64,000 nt of DNA from Nitrospira sp. CR1.1 (GCA_014055465.1 WIAF01000011.1:1-64000); one strand, 5' to 3'; positions 35,346 to 44,670 are shown, numbered from the stretch's first letter. Notes: generated by a model not told the origin, from the letters alone. Numbers and translations are program-made.

Positions 35346-36713
35346 TCAGGCCTTCTTATAGGTCCCTTGGTGTTTCACCCAATCACACCCTTTGTCAGGG
35401 TTCGTGTATTCGCTCCAGGGCTCGGGTTTGACCAATCCCTTGGATCGCCAGACGACTTTGATCTGGCCGTCTTTCATGATCTCGCCGATCAACACCGGCT
35501 TATGCGTATGGTGGTTGGCCTCATCCATCATGATCTCTCCACCCGGCGCGAGAAATTTCTGCCCGTAGACCGCCTTACGCACCACGTTTACCTCCGTAGT
35601 GCCCGCCTTCTCGACAGCCTGTTTCCAGACATGGACACCGAAATAGGCGGCCTCTATCGGATCGTCTGTGACGCGTTTGTCGCCGTCCGGGAGATTGTTC
35701 TTTTTGCAGTACGCCTTAAAATCGGCGACAAACTGCTTGTTCTGCGGCGTGTCGACGCTCTGGTAGTAATTCCAGGCGGCCAGGTGGCCGACCAGTGCGG
35801 TCTTGTCCATTCCGCGCAACTCGTCTTCCGCCACGCTGAACGCCATGATCGGCGCATCCTCGGCGCGTAGCCCCTGATTGGCGAACTCTTTATAGAACGG
35901 CACGTTGCTGTCGCCGTTGATCGTGCTGATGACGCAGGCTCCTCCGCCGGCGGCGAACTTCTTAATCTTGCCGACAATCGTCTGATAGTCCTGATGGTGG
36001 AAGGGCGTGTACTCTTCCATGATGTTGGCGGCCGGCACTTTCTTCGCCAGCAACATGGCGCGCAAAATCTTGTTCGTCGTCTTTGGATAGACGTAGTCGG
36101 TTCCCAGCAGATAGAACTTCTTGTAGCCGCCGCCTTCTTTGCTCATCAGGTATTCAACCGCCGGCACTGCTTGCTGGTTGACCGCTGCCCCGGTGTAGAA
36201 CACATTCTTCGAACATTCCTCGCCTTCGTACTGCACGGGATAGAACAGCAACCCGTTATGTTCCTCGAACACCGGTAAGACGGACTTCCGGCTGACCGAC
36301 GTCCAGCAGCCGAACACCACTGCGACCTTCTCCTGCACGAGCAATTGTTTGGCCTTCTCTGCAAACAGGTCCCAGTTGGAGGCGGGATCCACGACCACCA
36401 ATTTCAATTGACGGCCCAACACCCCGCCTTTCGCGTTGATTTCCTGGACCGCCATCGAAACGACGTCCTTTAACGACACTTCACTGATGGCCATCGTGCC
36501 ACTTAATGAATGCAATACGCCGACCTTGATGGGCTCGGTGTCCGCCCCCAAAGACAAGGCCCAGGTGCCCAGATTGCCTAAAATTGCCGCGATCCCGATA
36601 CCGGCAGCCGTGCGCGAGCTTTGCACTAGGAAGTCCCGTCGCGAGGGGAGGTGTGTATCGGTGATCGTTGCAGTCTTTGTATCGTCGCCATGTGCTTTCT
36701 GTGGGTTCATCAT
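35346..36713 (-). CDS. urtA: Urea ABC transporter substrate-binding protein UrtA
   Basis: A 455-residue periplasmic binding protein with a twin-arginine signal (S-R-R-D-F-L-V near residue 24) and a hydrophobic stretch to about residue 55. The core G-V-L-H-S-L-S-G-T-M-A-I-S-E and T-D-Y-V-Y-P-K-T are typical of UrtA and amide-binding relatives (AmiC/FmdD). Tat export fits folding before secretion. It follows the porin gene by 27 bp. Confidence 0.95.
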   Translation of the reverse strand: MMNPQKAHGDDTKTATITDTHLPSRRDFLVQSSRTAAGIGIAAILGNLGTWALSLGADTEPIKVGVLHSLSGTMAISEVSLKDVVSMAVQEINAKGGVLGRQLKLVVVDPASNWDLFAEKAKQLLVQEKVAVVFGCWTSVSRKSVLPVFEEHNGLLFYPVQYEGEECSKNVFYTGAAVNQQAVPAVEYLMSKEGGGYKKFYLLGTDYVYPKTTNKILRAMLLAKKVPAANIMEEYTPFHHQDYQTIVGKIKKFAAGGGACVISTINGDSNVPFYKEFANQGLRAEDAPIMAFSVAEDELRGMDKTALVGHLAAWNYYQSVDTPQNKQFVADFKAYCKKNNLPDGDKRVTDDPIEAAYFGVHVWKQAVEKAGTTEVNVVRKAVYGQKFLAPGGEIMMDEANHHTHKPVLIGEIMKDGQIKVVWRSKGLVKPEPWSEYTNPDKGCDWVKHQGTYKKA

Positions 36714-36740
36714 TCGGCTCCTTTCGCCGTCAAGTCAGGA

Positions 36741-38111
36741 CTAAAAGTTGTACCAAGTCGACAGCATGAAGTTGTCGCCGGCGAAATGCTCTCTCGTGGA
36801 CCATTCGGTCATGAGGTGATTCCACTCCAGAGATGCGTACAAGTCGCCCCAAATGTGACGGACGGCCGTCAGGTAGGTCCGGTGATTCAGGATATATTGC
36901 GTGTCTGCACCGGCGGTCGTGCCGTTCAGATCGGAGTTCAATGGATTGTCGAACCCGTATCCGGCAATGAGCGTGAGCCGATGATCATAGGCGTAATCCA
37001 ACTCGCCCCATCCGACCACGGTCCTGATGGCCTTGCCCGTGCCCAGGTTGCGCTCCTGGCCGAACCGGAAGAACTCCACGCCCAGTGCTTGTCCATAGGC
37101 GATCTCACCGGTAAATTTCAGTCTATTGGTAATGGGCACGGCCAGTTCCGCTCCGACGAGATAGGAATTGATGTCTTGCCCGGAAGGAATGCCGCCTGCC
37201 GTGGGCGCGGACCGGTAATGCCGGAAAGCGGCATTCAGCGCCACCATGAAGCCCGCCTGATCACCAGTCCCCATATAGGCGAAGCGGGTCCCGACATAGG
37301 GCATTTGCACCGGATCATTGAAAGCATTTTCAGAACAGGCAAATCCGCTGCTGCCGCAACTGCCCGGCGCAGCCGCCGCCGCGCCGGCCCCTTGGAACGT
37401 CCGTCGTTGCGTCTGCGGCTGAATGGCCGACAGCCCGCGCTCAAATCGCATGACGGTCAGGAGGCCATTGACGTTCTCGGTGAACTGATGCTTCACCGTG
37501 AGTTGCGGAAGACGCTGCCACAAGTTGCCGTTGTAGCCCATGATGGAGAAATCGATCAGGTTCGGATGGGAGGACATGATCGGCGTCCAATCCATACCGG
37601 CCGTGATGGTGGTCCGACTATTGTTGGGAGAATATTTGACGTTCGCCAGCCGCAAGCGGGGTGAGATGTTTCCCGCGTTGTCGGTTTGGCTGTAGAAGTC
37701 CGCTTCCACGACACCCGTGAGGGAATGGGTGCCGTCGGTTCGATCCGCGCGTAACCCGAACACGCTATAGCGGGGATTGAACGTCGATGAGGCGTTACTG
37801 CTCTTTCCTGCCGCGGTCGCATAGCCATTGAACTGACCCGGATCAAGCGGGTTGGTGTTGCGGTTGCTATAAATCCCGTCTAATTCGATACGACCATACG
37901 GAACGATGCTGCCCTTGCCCTCTCCGGCAAAGGTGGGCGTGACACAGCCGCCGCAAATCACTGCCGGTGGAGTTTCCACTTCCCGCGATAGTCGCCCGGC
38001 CCCGGCCGCCTCTCCGGCACTCTGTTCCTCTGCTCCCACCGGCGTGGTAATGGCCATGACCACTATCACGCTCACGCAGAGCGCAAGTTTTCTCAGCCCT
38101 CGTATGTCCAT
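36741..38111 (-). CDS. FmdC-like outer-membrane porin for urea/short amides
   Basis: A 456-residue exported barrel. The signal peptide runs from M-D-I-R-G-L-R-K-L-A to V-G-A; an I-C-G-G-C motif follows near residue 56. Amphipathic strands alternate throughout, and the C-terminus ends Y-N-F. GGAGG precedes ATG 38111. Its position directly before urtA matches the FmdC-type porin found with urea and short-chain amide transporters; substrate is inferred from that context. It is the first gene after the ANTAR leader. Confidence 0.78.
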   Translation of the reverse strand: MDIRGLRKLALCVSVIVVMAITTPVGAEEQSAGEAAGAGRLSREVETPPAVICGGCVTPTFAGEGKGSIVPYGRIELDGIYSNRNTNPLDPGQFNGYATAAGKSSNASSTFNPRYSVFGLRADRTDGTHSLTGVVEADFYSQTDNAGNISPRLRLANVKYSPNNSRTTITAGMDWTPIMSSHPNLIDFSIMGYNGNLWQRLPQLTVKHQFTENVNGLLTVMRFERGLSAIQPQTQRRTFQGAGAAAAAPGSCGSSGFACSENAFNDPVQMPYVGTRFAYMGTGDQAGFMVALNAAFRHYRSAPTAGGIPSGQDINSYLVGAELAVPITNRLKFTGEIAYGQALGVEFFRFGQERNLGTGKAIRTVVGWGELDYAYDHRLTLIAGYGFDNPLNSDLNGTTAGADTQYILNHRTYLTAVRHIWGDLYASLEWNHLMTEWSTREHFAGDNFMLSTWYNF

Positions 38112-38174
38112 CCTGGTCGCCCTCCTGGTTCGGATCGATGTGACTGTCACCGGACCGGACGGGCTTGCAGGCAC

Positions 38175-38216
38175 AAAAAAACGCCCCTCCGGTCCAACCG
38201 TTGGACCAAAAGGACG
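38175..38216 (-). terminator. Intrinsic terminator in the fmdC-urt leader
   Basis: On the minus strand a 16-bp hairpin with G-U pairs (38216-38182, loop CGG) ends in seven T (38181-38175). It lies about 64 bases before the porin ATG. The 5' arm contains GTCCT of the P2 stem-loop. Confidence 0.87.
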
Positions 38217-38270
38217 TCATTGTCCTCTGCCTCTGTGGCGTCTGCGAAAATTCAGGACGTCGTTGTCCTG
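38175..38270 (-). promoter_or_regulatory. ANTAR-type antiterminator leader before fmdC-urt-ure
   Basis: P1 (38270-38253) is CAGGAC-[AACGAC]-GTCCTG. P2 (38226-38211) is AGGAC-[AATGAC]-GTCCT. Both loops have A1, G4 and a C-G closing pair; the linker is 26 bases. P2 and the terminator exclude each other. The gene for an ANTAR protein lies 1.1 kb away. Confidence 0.88.
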
Positions 38271-38292
38271 CCTTCATCGCATACGGGTGAGG

Positions 38293-38322
38293 TCTATACG
38301 CCTCCTTCCATGATCTTGTCAA
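38293..38322 (-). promoter_or_regulatory. Sigma-70-type promoter of the urea operon
   Basis: On the minus strand, perfect -35 TTGACA (38322-38317), 18-base spacer, -10 TATAGA (38298-38293). The transcript would begin near 38286, about 16 bases before P1. Confidence 0.75.
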
Positions 38323-38394
38323 GCGCCCCCTCAGCCGTTCTTGTCCCTTTGTGAATGAATCCTGTGGTACACTGCGCGACATGCAGGCCGATGT

Positions 38395-39345
38395 ATGACG
38401 AGAATCCCTTTCTTGAGCTATCGCTACGTACTGGCCCTCGTCGGAATTCTGTCTCTGTTCGTGACCGGTTGCGCCACCGGCCCGCAACGTGACCTGACCA
38501 TCCAGCAATCAGCCAGAGGCGGGGTGTATCTCGAACGAATCCCGACACGGCAATTTCAAGCCGCGCACCCGGTCCGACTTGCCCCCGAGCTCATTGCCAA
38601 AACGTTGCACGGTGTCCAGATCCGCGAGGGGAAGGGCCTCCTGCAATCATTCAGTGCACAGCAAAATCAGGCCGTCTCCGTCTTTTCCCAGGAGGACATC
38701 GACTTTCTGGCTCCTGTCATTGCGGAGGGATTGAACCAAGCCGCGCCGGATCAGCAAGTGAGCTTTCGTATTGTGCAGGCAGGAGACATCGTGACGCGGG
38801 ACAAAACCGGGGCCGGGGTGGGATCAGGGACAGGCTCACTCCAACGAAATCAGGACAGCACCACGGCCGGCAGGCTGTTCGTCTATGGGCGATCGTTGTA
38901 CCTGACCATTCACCAGTTCCGGCACTACACGGAACCACCCGACACCATTAATATGCCGAATCGCCGGCTTCCCGAGCCAACCGGATTGAGAAACCGAACG
39001 CTGCTGTTCATGCCGGAATCCGCGCTCCGCCCCGACAGCTACGCGCCGCCCTTTGCCGCGGAAGGCAGGCTGGCCACACTGGTCATTGACTATGATGCTC
39101 TGGCAAAAACGCCCGCCGTGGCACTGCCACCCGTACCTTCTCTCCCTGAGCCGACTCCTGACGTCGCGCCGACCGCGACACCTGCCACTGCCCCGCCGCT
39201 TCACGAGGATGTGCAACAGATCAAAGCCCAGATGAAACAGAAGGAAGTAGAAGTGGAAGAGCTGCGGAAGGAATTGCAGGAGATCAAACGTCAGCTGGGA
39301 AACCAGCCGGCCAAGGGCGGCCAGCCCCCTTCAAACAAGCCGTAG
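38395..39345 (+). CDS. Lipoprotein, paralogue of the one at 23879-24811
   Basis: A 316-residue lipoprotein; signal to V-T-G-C near residue 24. The centre shares F-S-Q-E-D-I-D-F-L-A-P-V-I and A-P-D-Q-Q-V-S-F with the paralogue. A Pro/Ala linker leads to a coiled coil (about residues 280-305, Q-M-K-Q-K-E-V-E-V-E-E-L) and a Gly/Pro tail. It is divergent from the fmdC-urt promoter and convergent with the ANTAR gene. Function unknown. Confidence 0.78.
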   Translation: MTRIPFLSYRYVLALVGILSLFVTGCATGPQRDLTIQQSARGGVYLERIPTRQFQAAHPVRLAPELIAKTLHGVQIREGKGLLQSFSAQQNQAVSVFSQEDIDFLAPVIAEGLNQAAPDQQVSFRIVQAGDIVTRDKTGAGVGSGTGSLQRNQDSTTAGRLFVYGRSLYLTIHQFRHYTEPPDTINMPNRRLPEPTGLRNRTLLFMPESALRPDSYAPPFAAEGRLATLVIDYDALAKTPAVALPPVPSLPEPTPDVAPTATPATAPPLHEDVQQIKAQMKQKEVEVEELRKELQEIKRQLGNQPAKGGQPPSNKP

Positions 39346-39364
39346 CGCCATACACCGGCAACCG

Positions 39365-40624
39365 TCACCCTCGGTTCTTATCTGCCCGGTCTTCAATTTC
39401 ACCCGCCAGCAAAATCGCTTCGGCAATCTCCCGCATGGACTTGCGGAGATCCATGCTCTGTCGCTGAATCAGCTTGAACGCCTCCTCTTCAGAGAGACGT
39501 TTGGACCGCATGAGGTACCCCTTGGCCCGATCGAGCAACTTACGGACTTGCAACGCTTCCTGCATCTCAAACGACTTCTCCAACAGCGTCGTGTGCTCGA
39601 TGGAGATCGCCGCTTGATTGGCAATGGCCTGCATGAGCTTCACATCCTCCGACGTAAACGTATGGGGCTTGGACGTATACGTATTGATGACCCCGATCGC
39701 TTTTTCCCGCACCAGCATGGGCACACAGAGGAGCGAACAGAGTCCTTCCTTCGCGGCCATGTCCGGGTACACGTAGGAGCCTTCTTTGGTGACATCCGGG
39801 ACGATGATCGGCCGGCGATCCTGAACCGCACGCCCGCTGATACTTTGGCCGATCTTCACGTTGGGCTTGCGCCGGTACTGCTCGCTCAAACTTTGCGTGG
39901 CGGCGATGCGTAATTCACCGGTCGGCTGATCCAAAAGGATAATGGAACAGATTTTCGACCCCATCATTTGCGCCGTCATCGTCACAATCAGCTGCAACAC
40001 ATCTTCCATCAAGCGATTCGACGAGACCGTTTCCGACACCTGAGACAAGGTGTCGAGTTGCAGCGCCTTGCGGGTCATCTGGTCGTAGAGCCGGGCGTTT
40101 TCGATGGCTCCGCCGACCTGCGTGGCAATGGTCGACAGTAGCGCCAGCTCATCAGGGCGGTATCGCCGCGACCGCTTATGTTGCACATTGATGACGCCGA
40201 CAACCTCCTGTTTGGTCGTGATGGGCACGGAGACAAACGCCTGGTACCGGTCTTCCGGGAGGTTGTGAAAAAACTTAAACCGCGAATCATCGCTTGCGCT
40301 GTTGGGAATCACCACGCGAGTCCTCTCCCGCGCAACCCAGCCGGTGATCCCCTCTCCCAATCCAATCGTGATGCGCCCGATGAGCTTTGGATGAGGATTT
40401 TTCGAGGCCCGAAGAATCAGCTCGTCCCGGTTATCGGACAGCAGATATAACAAACAGGCATCGGCCTTCGTCGCCTCAACCACCACATCGACGATGTGCC
40501 GAAGGACTGACTCCAAATCGAGGGTGCTGCTGATCGATTCGCTGATGCGGTGCAAGACATCGACTTCGCGTGTTTTTTCACGCAACGCCTGTTCTAATTG
40601 CGGCACGGTTCGCTTCGATGCCAT
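39365..40624 (-). CDS. GAF-GAF-ANTAR transcription antiterminator
   Basis: A 419-residue protein. A short coiled coil (residues 8-25) precedes two GAF sensor domains (about 25-175, ending R-Y-R-P-D-E-L-A-L-L; about 200-340, ending F-T-S-E-D-V-K-L-M). The C-terminal ANTAR domain (about 355-410) has R-K-L-L-D-R-A-K-G-Y-L-M, then L-S-E-E-E-A-F-K-L-I-Q-R and S-M-R-E-I-A-E-A-I-L. ANTAR proteins bind paired hexaloop stem-loops in nascent RNA and block terminators; NasR and AmiR are known examples. The ligand is not predictable from the GAF sequence. TAGGAG precedes ATG 40624. It starts seven bases after aroB ends. The leaders before nirC, nadE, the amtB-linked porin and fmdC are its likely targets. 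Confidence 0.9.
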   Translation of the reverse strand: MASKRTVPQLEQALREKTREVDVLHRISESISSTLDLESVLRHIVDVVVEATKADACLLYLLSDNRDELILRASKNPHPKLIGRITIGLGEGITGWVARERTRVVIPNSASDDSRFKFFHNLPEDRYQAFVSVPITTKQEVVGVINVQHKRSRRYRPDELALLSTIATQVGGAIENARLYDQMTRKALQLDTLSQVSETVSSNRLMEDVLQLIVTMTAQMMGSKICSIILLDQPTGELRIAATQSLSEQYRRKPNVKIGQSISGRAVQDRRPIIVPDVTKEGSYVYPDMAAKEGLCSLLCVPMLVREKAIGVINTYTSKPHTFTSEDVKLMQAIANQAAISIEHTTLLEKSFEMQEALQVRKLLDRAKGYLMRSKRLSEEEAFKLIQRQSMDLRKSMREIAEAILLAGEIEDRADKNRG

Positions 40625-40631
40625 GACACTC

Positions 40632-41789
40632 CTACCGCGGCGGCTGCTTGTCCGGAATGAGATGCCGGGAACGGGTGTCGCGAATGCGGACGGTCTCATA
40701 CCAGGCGCGAGTCTGCTCCTTCGCTAACGGAACAATTCGCACCGACCCGATTCGTTCCGGGACCACACAGTACACGGTCCCGGCGGATACTTTTTTATCC
40801 TGCTGCATCGCATCCCACAGCGCCCGGAACGGCACGTCCGGCGCACGGACCGGCAACCCCGCGGCCGCAACGAGGGCGCGCAGACGGGTGACGACATTGT
40901 GATCGCAATACCCGAGGTGCCTTGCCAGATCCGCTTCATACACCATCCCGACGGCGACCGCTTCACCATGAATCAGGCCGCGGTACCCTCCAAGAGACTC
41001 CAAAGCATGGCCGATCGTATGTCCGAAATTTAGGATGCGACGGCGGTCGGCTTCGCGCTCGTCCTCGGAAACCACCTGTGCCTTGATTTCGCAAGACCGC
41101 TTCACAATGTGAGCAACCGGCGCGTCACTCAGCGTAAGAATGGACGCGATCTGCTGTTCTAGATACCCGAAAAATGCCTCATCCTCGATGACCCCATACT
41201 TGATCACCTCCGCCAACCCGGCGATCCATTCCCGTTCAGGCAACGTGCGCAGTGTGGCTGGATCGATCAAGACGGCTCGCGGCTGATTAAATGCGCCGAT
41301 CAGATTCTTCCCTTTGGGATGATCCACCCCTGTTTTTCCGCCAACACTGGAATCAACCTGCGCCACCAGACTGGTCGGGACCTGCACAAAGGGAATCCCG
41401 CGTTGATAGATGGCCGCAGCAAATCCGGTAATATCGCCGATCACCCCACCCCCCAAGGCCAGTAGCGTGGAACTGCGTTCAAAGCGGGCGTCTACCAGAG
41501 CGTCCATCACCGTTCCGATCGAACGCAAGGTTTTGGTTCGTTCGCCAGGCGGCAGCACGATCGGAACCACCGTATAGCCGGAGGCCTTCAGCACGCGCGT
41601 CACCGGCTTCAGGTAGTGGGCGGCAAGGTTGCGGTCAGTCACCACCCCCACCTTGCCTGCACATCGGAGGTGAGTCAACTCAATGCCGACTTCCTTCAGC
41701 AGACCAGGGCCGATATGAATGTCATAACTTCTGGCGCCCAATTCGAGATGGATGGTTTCACGGGGCATGTCAGAATTGGGTGTTGCCAT
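40632..41789 (-). CDS. aroB: 3-dehydroquinate synthase
   Basis: A 385-residue NAD+- and zinc-dependent shikimate-pathway enzyme that converts DAHP to 3-dehydroquinate. Motifs: G-G-G-V-I-G-D-I-T-G-F-A-A near residue 113, V-D-S-S-V-G-G-K-T-G-V-D-H and N-F-G-H-T-I-G-H-A-L-E with metal His residues. The C-terminus extends about 20 residues beyond the core. It shares a transcript with the ANTAR gene, an unusual pairing. Confidence 0.96.
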   Translation of the reverse strand: MATPNSDMPRETIHLELGARSYDIHIGPGLLKEVGIELTHLRCAGKVGVVTDRNLAAHYLKPVTRVLKASGYTVVPIVLPPGERTKTLRSIGTVMDALVDARFERSSTLLALGGGVIGDITGFAAAIYQRGIPFVQVPTSLVAQVDSSVGGKTGVDHPKGKNLIGAFNQPRAVLIDPATLRTLPEREWIAGLAEVIKYGVIEDEAFFGYLEQQIASILTLSDAPVAHIVKRSCEIKAQVVSEDEREADRRRILNFGHTIGHALESLGGYRGLIHGEAVAVGMVYEADLARHLGYCDHNVVTRLRALVAAAGLPVRAPDVPFRALWDAMQQDKKVSAGTVYCVVPERIGSVRIVPLAKEQTRAWYETVRIRDTRSRHLIPDKQPPR

Positions 41790-41988
41790 GAAATGTCATC
41801 CGGTGACTGGGCAGAGTTCCCTTTGTCGCAATCGCATAGCGTGGGCACCCCCACGCGGCCGCCAGGCCGCTGAGTCACCCGAGGCAACAGTGTGGCTGAA
41901 GAGCGGATTGCGGGCGGTACGATCTTGAGGGAGAAGAAGCCCGGAAGAAGCGCCATCTAGAACGGGGAGGAGACACGTTCCATGGGAT

Positions 41989-42029
41989 TCGCCCCCATTG
42001 AGACAGCGTACCATCATCAATGGGGGCGA
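41989..42029. terminator. Hairpin after pilQ, probable transcription end
   Basis: Perfect 12-bp arms TCGCCCCCATTG (41989-42000) and CAATGGGGGCGA (42018-42029) with a 17-base loop, 26 bases beyond the pilQ stop. There is no long T-run on the minus strand, so it may act with Rho or as a message-end block. Confidence 0.6.
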
Positions 42030-42055
42030 TTATTAGCGTGTCGAGCAGGGACCTG

Positions 42056-44014
42056 TCAAGTTGTGGAGCGCACGATCGTCGGAGTCAGGAAGATCAACAG
42101 TTCCTGCTTCGAGACGTTCTCGGTCTTGTTTTTAAACAACCAGCCCAGCACCGGGACGCGGGACAGATAGGGAATACCAGCGACGTTGTTCGATTGCGTA
42201 TCGACGAATACGCCGCCGATGACCATGGTTTCCCCGTCACGCACCAGCACCTGGGTGGTGGCTTCACGACGGTCGATGCTCGGACCCGCCGGGTTGCTTC
42301 GCGCACCGACCGCGTTTCTCGTGGCCCGCACTTTCATGAGAATCTGCTTCCCGATCTCCTTCGGATCACGGGAGGTGATTTGCGGAGTCACGTTTAATTC
42401 CAGGTTCGCGTCCACAAACGTGGTTTGGGTTCCCTGCAAGGAAGTCGTCTGGAACGGGATGGATTCACCTTGTGCAATCTTGGCATCTCGCTTGTCCAAC
42501 GTGGTGATCTTCGGTGCGGCGATGACCTTGGTCAAGCCCAGCAATTCGCCGGCCGACAACCGCACATCCAGCATCGCGCCGTCGGTTTTCCCGATCGAGA
42601 ACCCGGCGCCGGGTACAGAGGGCAATCCCGGGTTAGCCGGCAAGTTGATCAGGAAGTCCGAGACCTGCGCGCCAAAGGCTCCGGTGGTGCCGGTCTTGAA
42701 GGCGGACGTTCCGCTCGCAGCACCCAATTGGTTGACGTTCTGAATGCCCCACTGCACACCCAGCGACCGCGTGTAGGTCGTATCGGCCTGAACGATGCGC
42801 GCCTCGATCTGCACCTGCGGCACCTCGAGATCGACCCCGTCCAGCAACTGCCGGAGGACTTCCAGCTTGGACTCCGTATCGCTGATGATCAACGCATTGC
42901 TCGCGGCACTGACCGTCATGGTCCCGCGGGGGCTCAGATTCTGTCGTAAGGAAGTTTGCACTTCCGTCGCGTTCAGATTGCGGATGTAGAACACCCGGGT
43001 GACGATCGGCTCGGCCTTGGCTCTGGAATCCTTGGCGCGCGCCTCTTCGTCCTGCTGCTTGGCAATATTCTGCAAGGTATCGACCCACACAATATTGCCT
43101 TGGCGAATCATGCCCAGGGCGTTCATCTTCAGCAGCATCTCGAGAGCCTGATCCCAGGGCACATTGGCCAACTTCATGGTGACTTTGTTCTTCACGCCTT
43201 CGCCGACCACGATGTTGAAGCCGCTGACCTCCGCGATCAGGCGCAGCACATTGCTGATGTCTGCTTGCTGAAAATCGAGCGAGATCCGCCGCCCGACAAA
43301 GCGCGAGGCACCGTTCACCACTTCGTTACTCTCCGGCTTCCGGTCTTCCTTCTGAACCGACTCGGCCGTCAGTTGAACCGGCTGGACACGGAACAGCGCA
43401 TGAGGGGTCTTATTGGAGACCACCATCGATCGAGGCGCTGCAGCCTGCTCGGCCAATGGCGCAGCATCGCCCTCCGCCTTCATATCGTTGATGGATGCAA
43501 CGAGCTTCGGCTCAAGCGCGAGCACCAGACGTCCGTCGATTGATGTGACGCTGTGCTCCGCGGGCTGGGCAAGATCAAGCACCAATCGCACCTTATCAGC
43601 GTGGTACCCGAATCGCACTTTCGACAGCAGCGCGTGACCGACGGCTATCTGTGACTGCCGTCCCTGCGATTGGATATGCGGCATATCGAGCACCATCCGG
43701 CGATCCCCGATCATTTTCACCGTGTGGTCGAATACGCCGTTGCCGGTCAGGATCAGCGCCACCCGTCCGCCCTCGGGCTTGGCTTCTACGCTCGTCAACA
43801 ACGTCGCGGTCGGAGCAGCCCCGACCGGGTGTTCCTCCTTCACTGCGGCGAGCTCTGCAGAGGCCGTAACGCCTTGGTCCGTGGCCTGGGTGAATCCGGC
43901 CAGTCCGGTCGTTTCGCCAGGCGCGGCGGCTTGCACGTACCCGGCAAGCCCTAACAGTCCGGCCATCACTGTGACACTCAACAGCGGATGTACACCAACC
44001 TGTGCTTGTTTCAT
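42056..44014 (-). CDS. pilQ: Type IV pilus secretin PilQ
   Basis: A 652-residue outer-membrane secretin through which the pilus passes. A signal peptide (residues 1-30) is followed by one AMIN domain (about 60-165, V-A-L-I-L-T-G-N-G), an STN/N0 domain (I-S-L-D-F-Q-Q-A-D-I-S-N-V-L-R-L), N1 and the secretin core with V-P-Q-V-Q-I-E-A-R-I-V and V-P-V-L-G-W-L-F. It is last in the pilMNOPQ operon. Confidence 0.95.
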   Translation of the reverse strand: MKQAQVGVHPLLSVTVMAGLLGLAGYVQAAAPGETTGLAGFTQATDQGVTASAELAAVKEEHPVGAAPTATLLTSVEAKPEGGRVALILTGNGVFDHTVKMIGDRRMVLDMPHIQSQGRQSQIAVGHALLSKVRFGYHADKVRLVLDLAQPAEHSVTSIDGRLVLALEPKLVASINDMKAEGDAAPLAEQAAAPRSMVVSNKTPHALFRVQPVQLTAESVQKEDRKPESNEVVNGASRFVGRRISLDFQQADISNVLRLIAEVSGFNIVVGEGVKNKVTMKLANVPWDQALEMLLKMNALGMIRQGNIVWVDTLQNIAKQQDEEARAKDSRAKAEPIVTRVFYIRNLNATEVQTSLRQNLSPRGTMTVSAASNALIISDTESKLEVLRQLLDGVDLEVPQVQIEARIVQADTTYTRSLGVQWGIQNVNQLGAASGTSAFKTGTTGAFGAQVSDFLINLPANPGLPSVPGAGFSIGKTDGAMLDVRLSAGELLGLTKVIAAPKITTLDKRDAKIAQGESIPFQTTSLQGTQTTFVDANLELNVTPQITSRDPKEIGKQILMKVRATRNAVGARSNPAGPSIDRREATTQVLVRDGETMVIGGVFVDTQSNNVAGIPYLSRVPVLGWLFKNKTENVSKQELLIFLTPTIVRSTT

Positions 44015-44670
44015 TCTGTGCCCTCTTTCGGGTGCAGGAGCTTGACATACTCGCGCTCCTGTTTATTCCCGTACACGTCCGTGAACCGCTCTTGAACGAT
44101 GATGCCTCGTTCGGTGATTGAACTGACCACACCATTGTTAGGCCCGATTCGTGTTCCGCGACGGATGCTGTACCCCTTGCCATCCGGCGTCTGAACCATG
44201 GCCGTGTATCCGTAGTTGCCCCACAGCACACCAATCAAACTCAATTCCGTGAGGCCGACACGCTGCAGCGGGGGCAGGCTCGCATCTTGCTCCACCTGCT
44301 GACCGAGCTGGACCATCGGCAGGAAGGGATCTCGACGCCCGGAAGGATCATAGGACGCGCCGGAAAATTCCATCGTCATGGAATCACCCGGTTGCGAGAC
44401 TGACGCATCGACGCGAGGAGCCGGCGATTCTATCGCGGGAACCGGCTTCTGTCCCTCGGGCAGCGGCATGACCTTCAGAGAATCGGCCGGCCGCATGGAT
44501 GCAATCTGACGCAAGTGCGGCAGGGATTTTGACTCCACCGGCATGGAGGTGCCTGCGATTAGCAGCACCATCGCTCCGACGCTCATCGGCCGTATCCACG
44601 TATTCCAGCAGGCTCGTGTATTCACGGTACGCCCTCTTACATTGGACATGAGCTGGGCTCCATTCCTCAC
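44011..44670 (-). CDS. pilP: Type IV pilus lipoprotein-like PilP
   Basis: A 219-residue periplasmic protein linking PilNO to PilQ. A long N-terminus with a hydrophobic stretch (about 33-42) is followed by a PilP-type domain: Y-D-P-S-G-R-R-D-P-F-L-P near residue 110, L-S-L-I-G-V-L-W and R-G-T-R-I-G-P-N-N-G-V-V. No lipobox is seen, unlike most PilP. Overlaps pilO and pilQ by four bases each. Confidence 0.88.
   Translation of the reverse strand: MRNGAQLMSNVRGRTVNTRACWNTWIRPMSVGAMVLLIAGTSMPVESKSLPHLRQIASMRPADSLKVMPLPEGQKPVPAIESPAPRVDASVSQPGDSMTMEFSGASYDPSGRRDPFLPMVQLGQQVEQDASLPPLQRVGLTELSLIGVLWGNYGYTAMVQTPDGKGYSIRRGTRIGPNNGVVSSITERGIIVQERFTDVYGNKQEREYVKLLHPKEGTE

Noticed and set aside
36651-37664. 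A 337-codon plus-strand frame opposite the FmdC-like porin
   Set aside because: Shadow of the porin gene; no signal or motif.
38175-38216. Terminator of an upstream gene
   Set aside because: The upstream neighbour is divergent, and the hairpin lies between the promoter and the porin start, overlapping P2; it is an attenuator.
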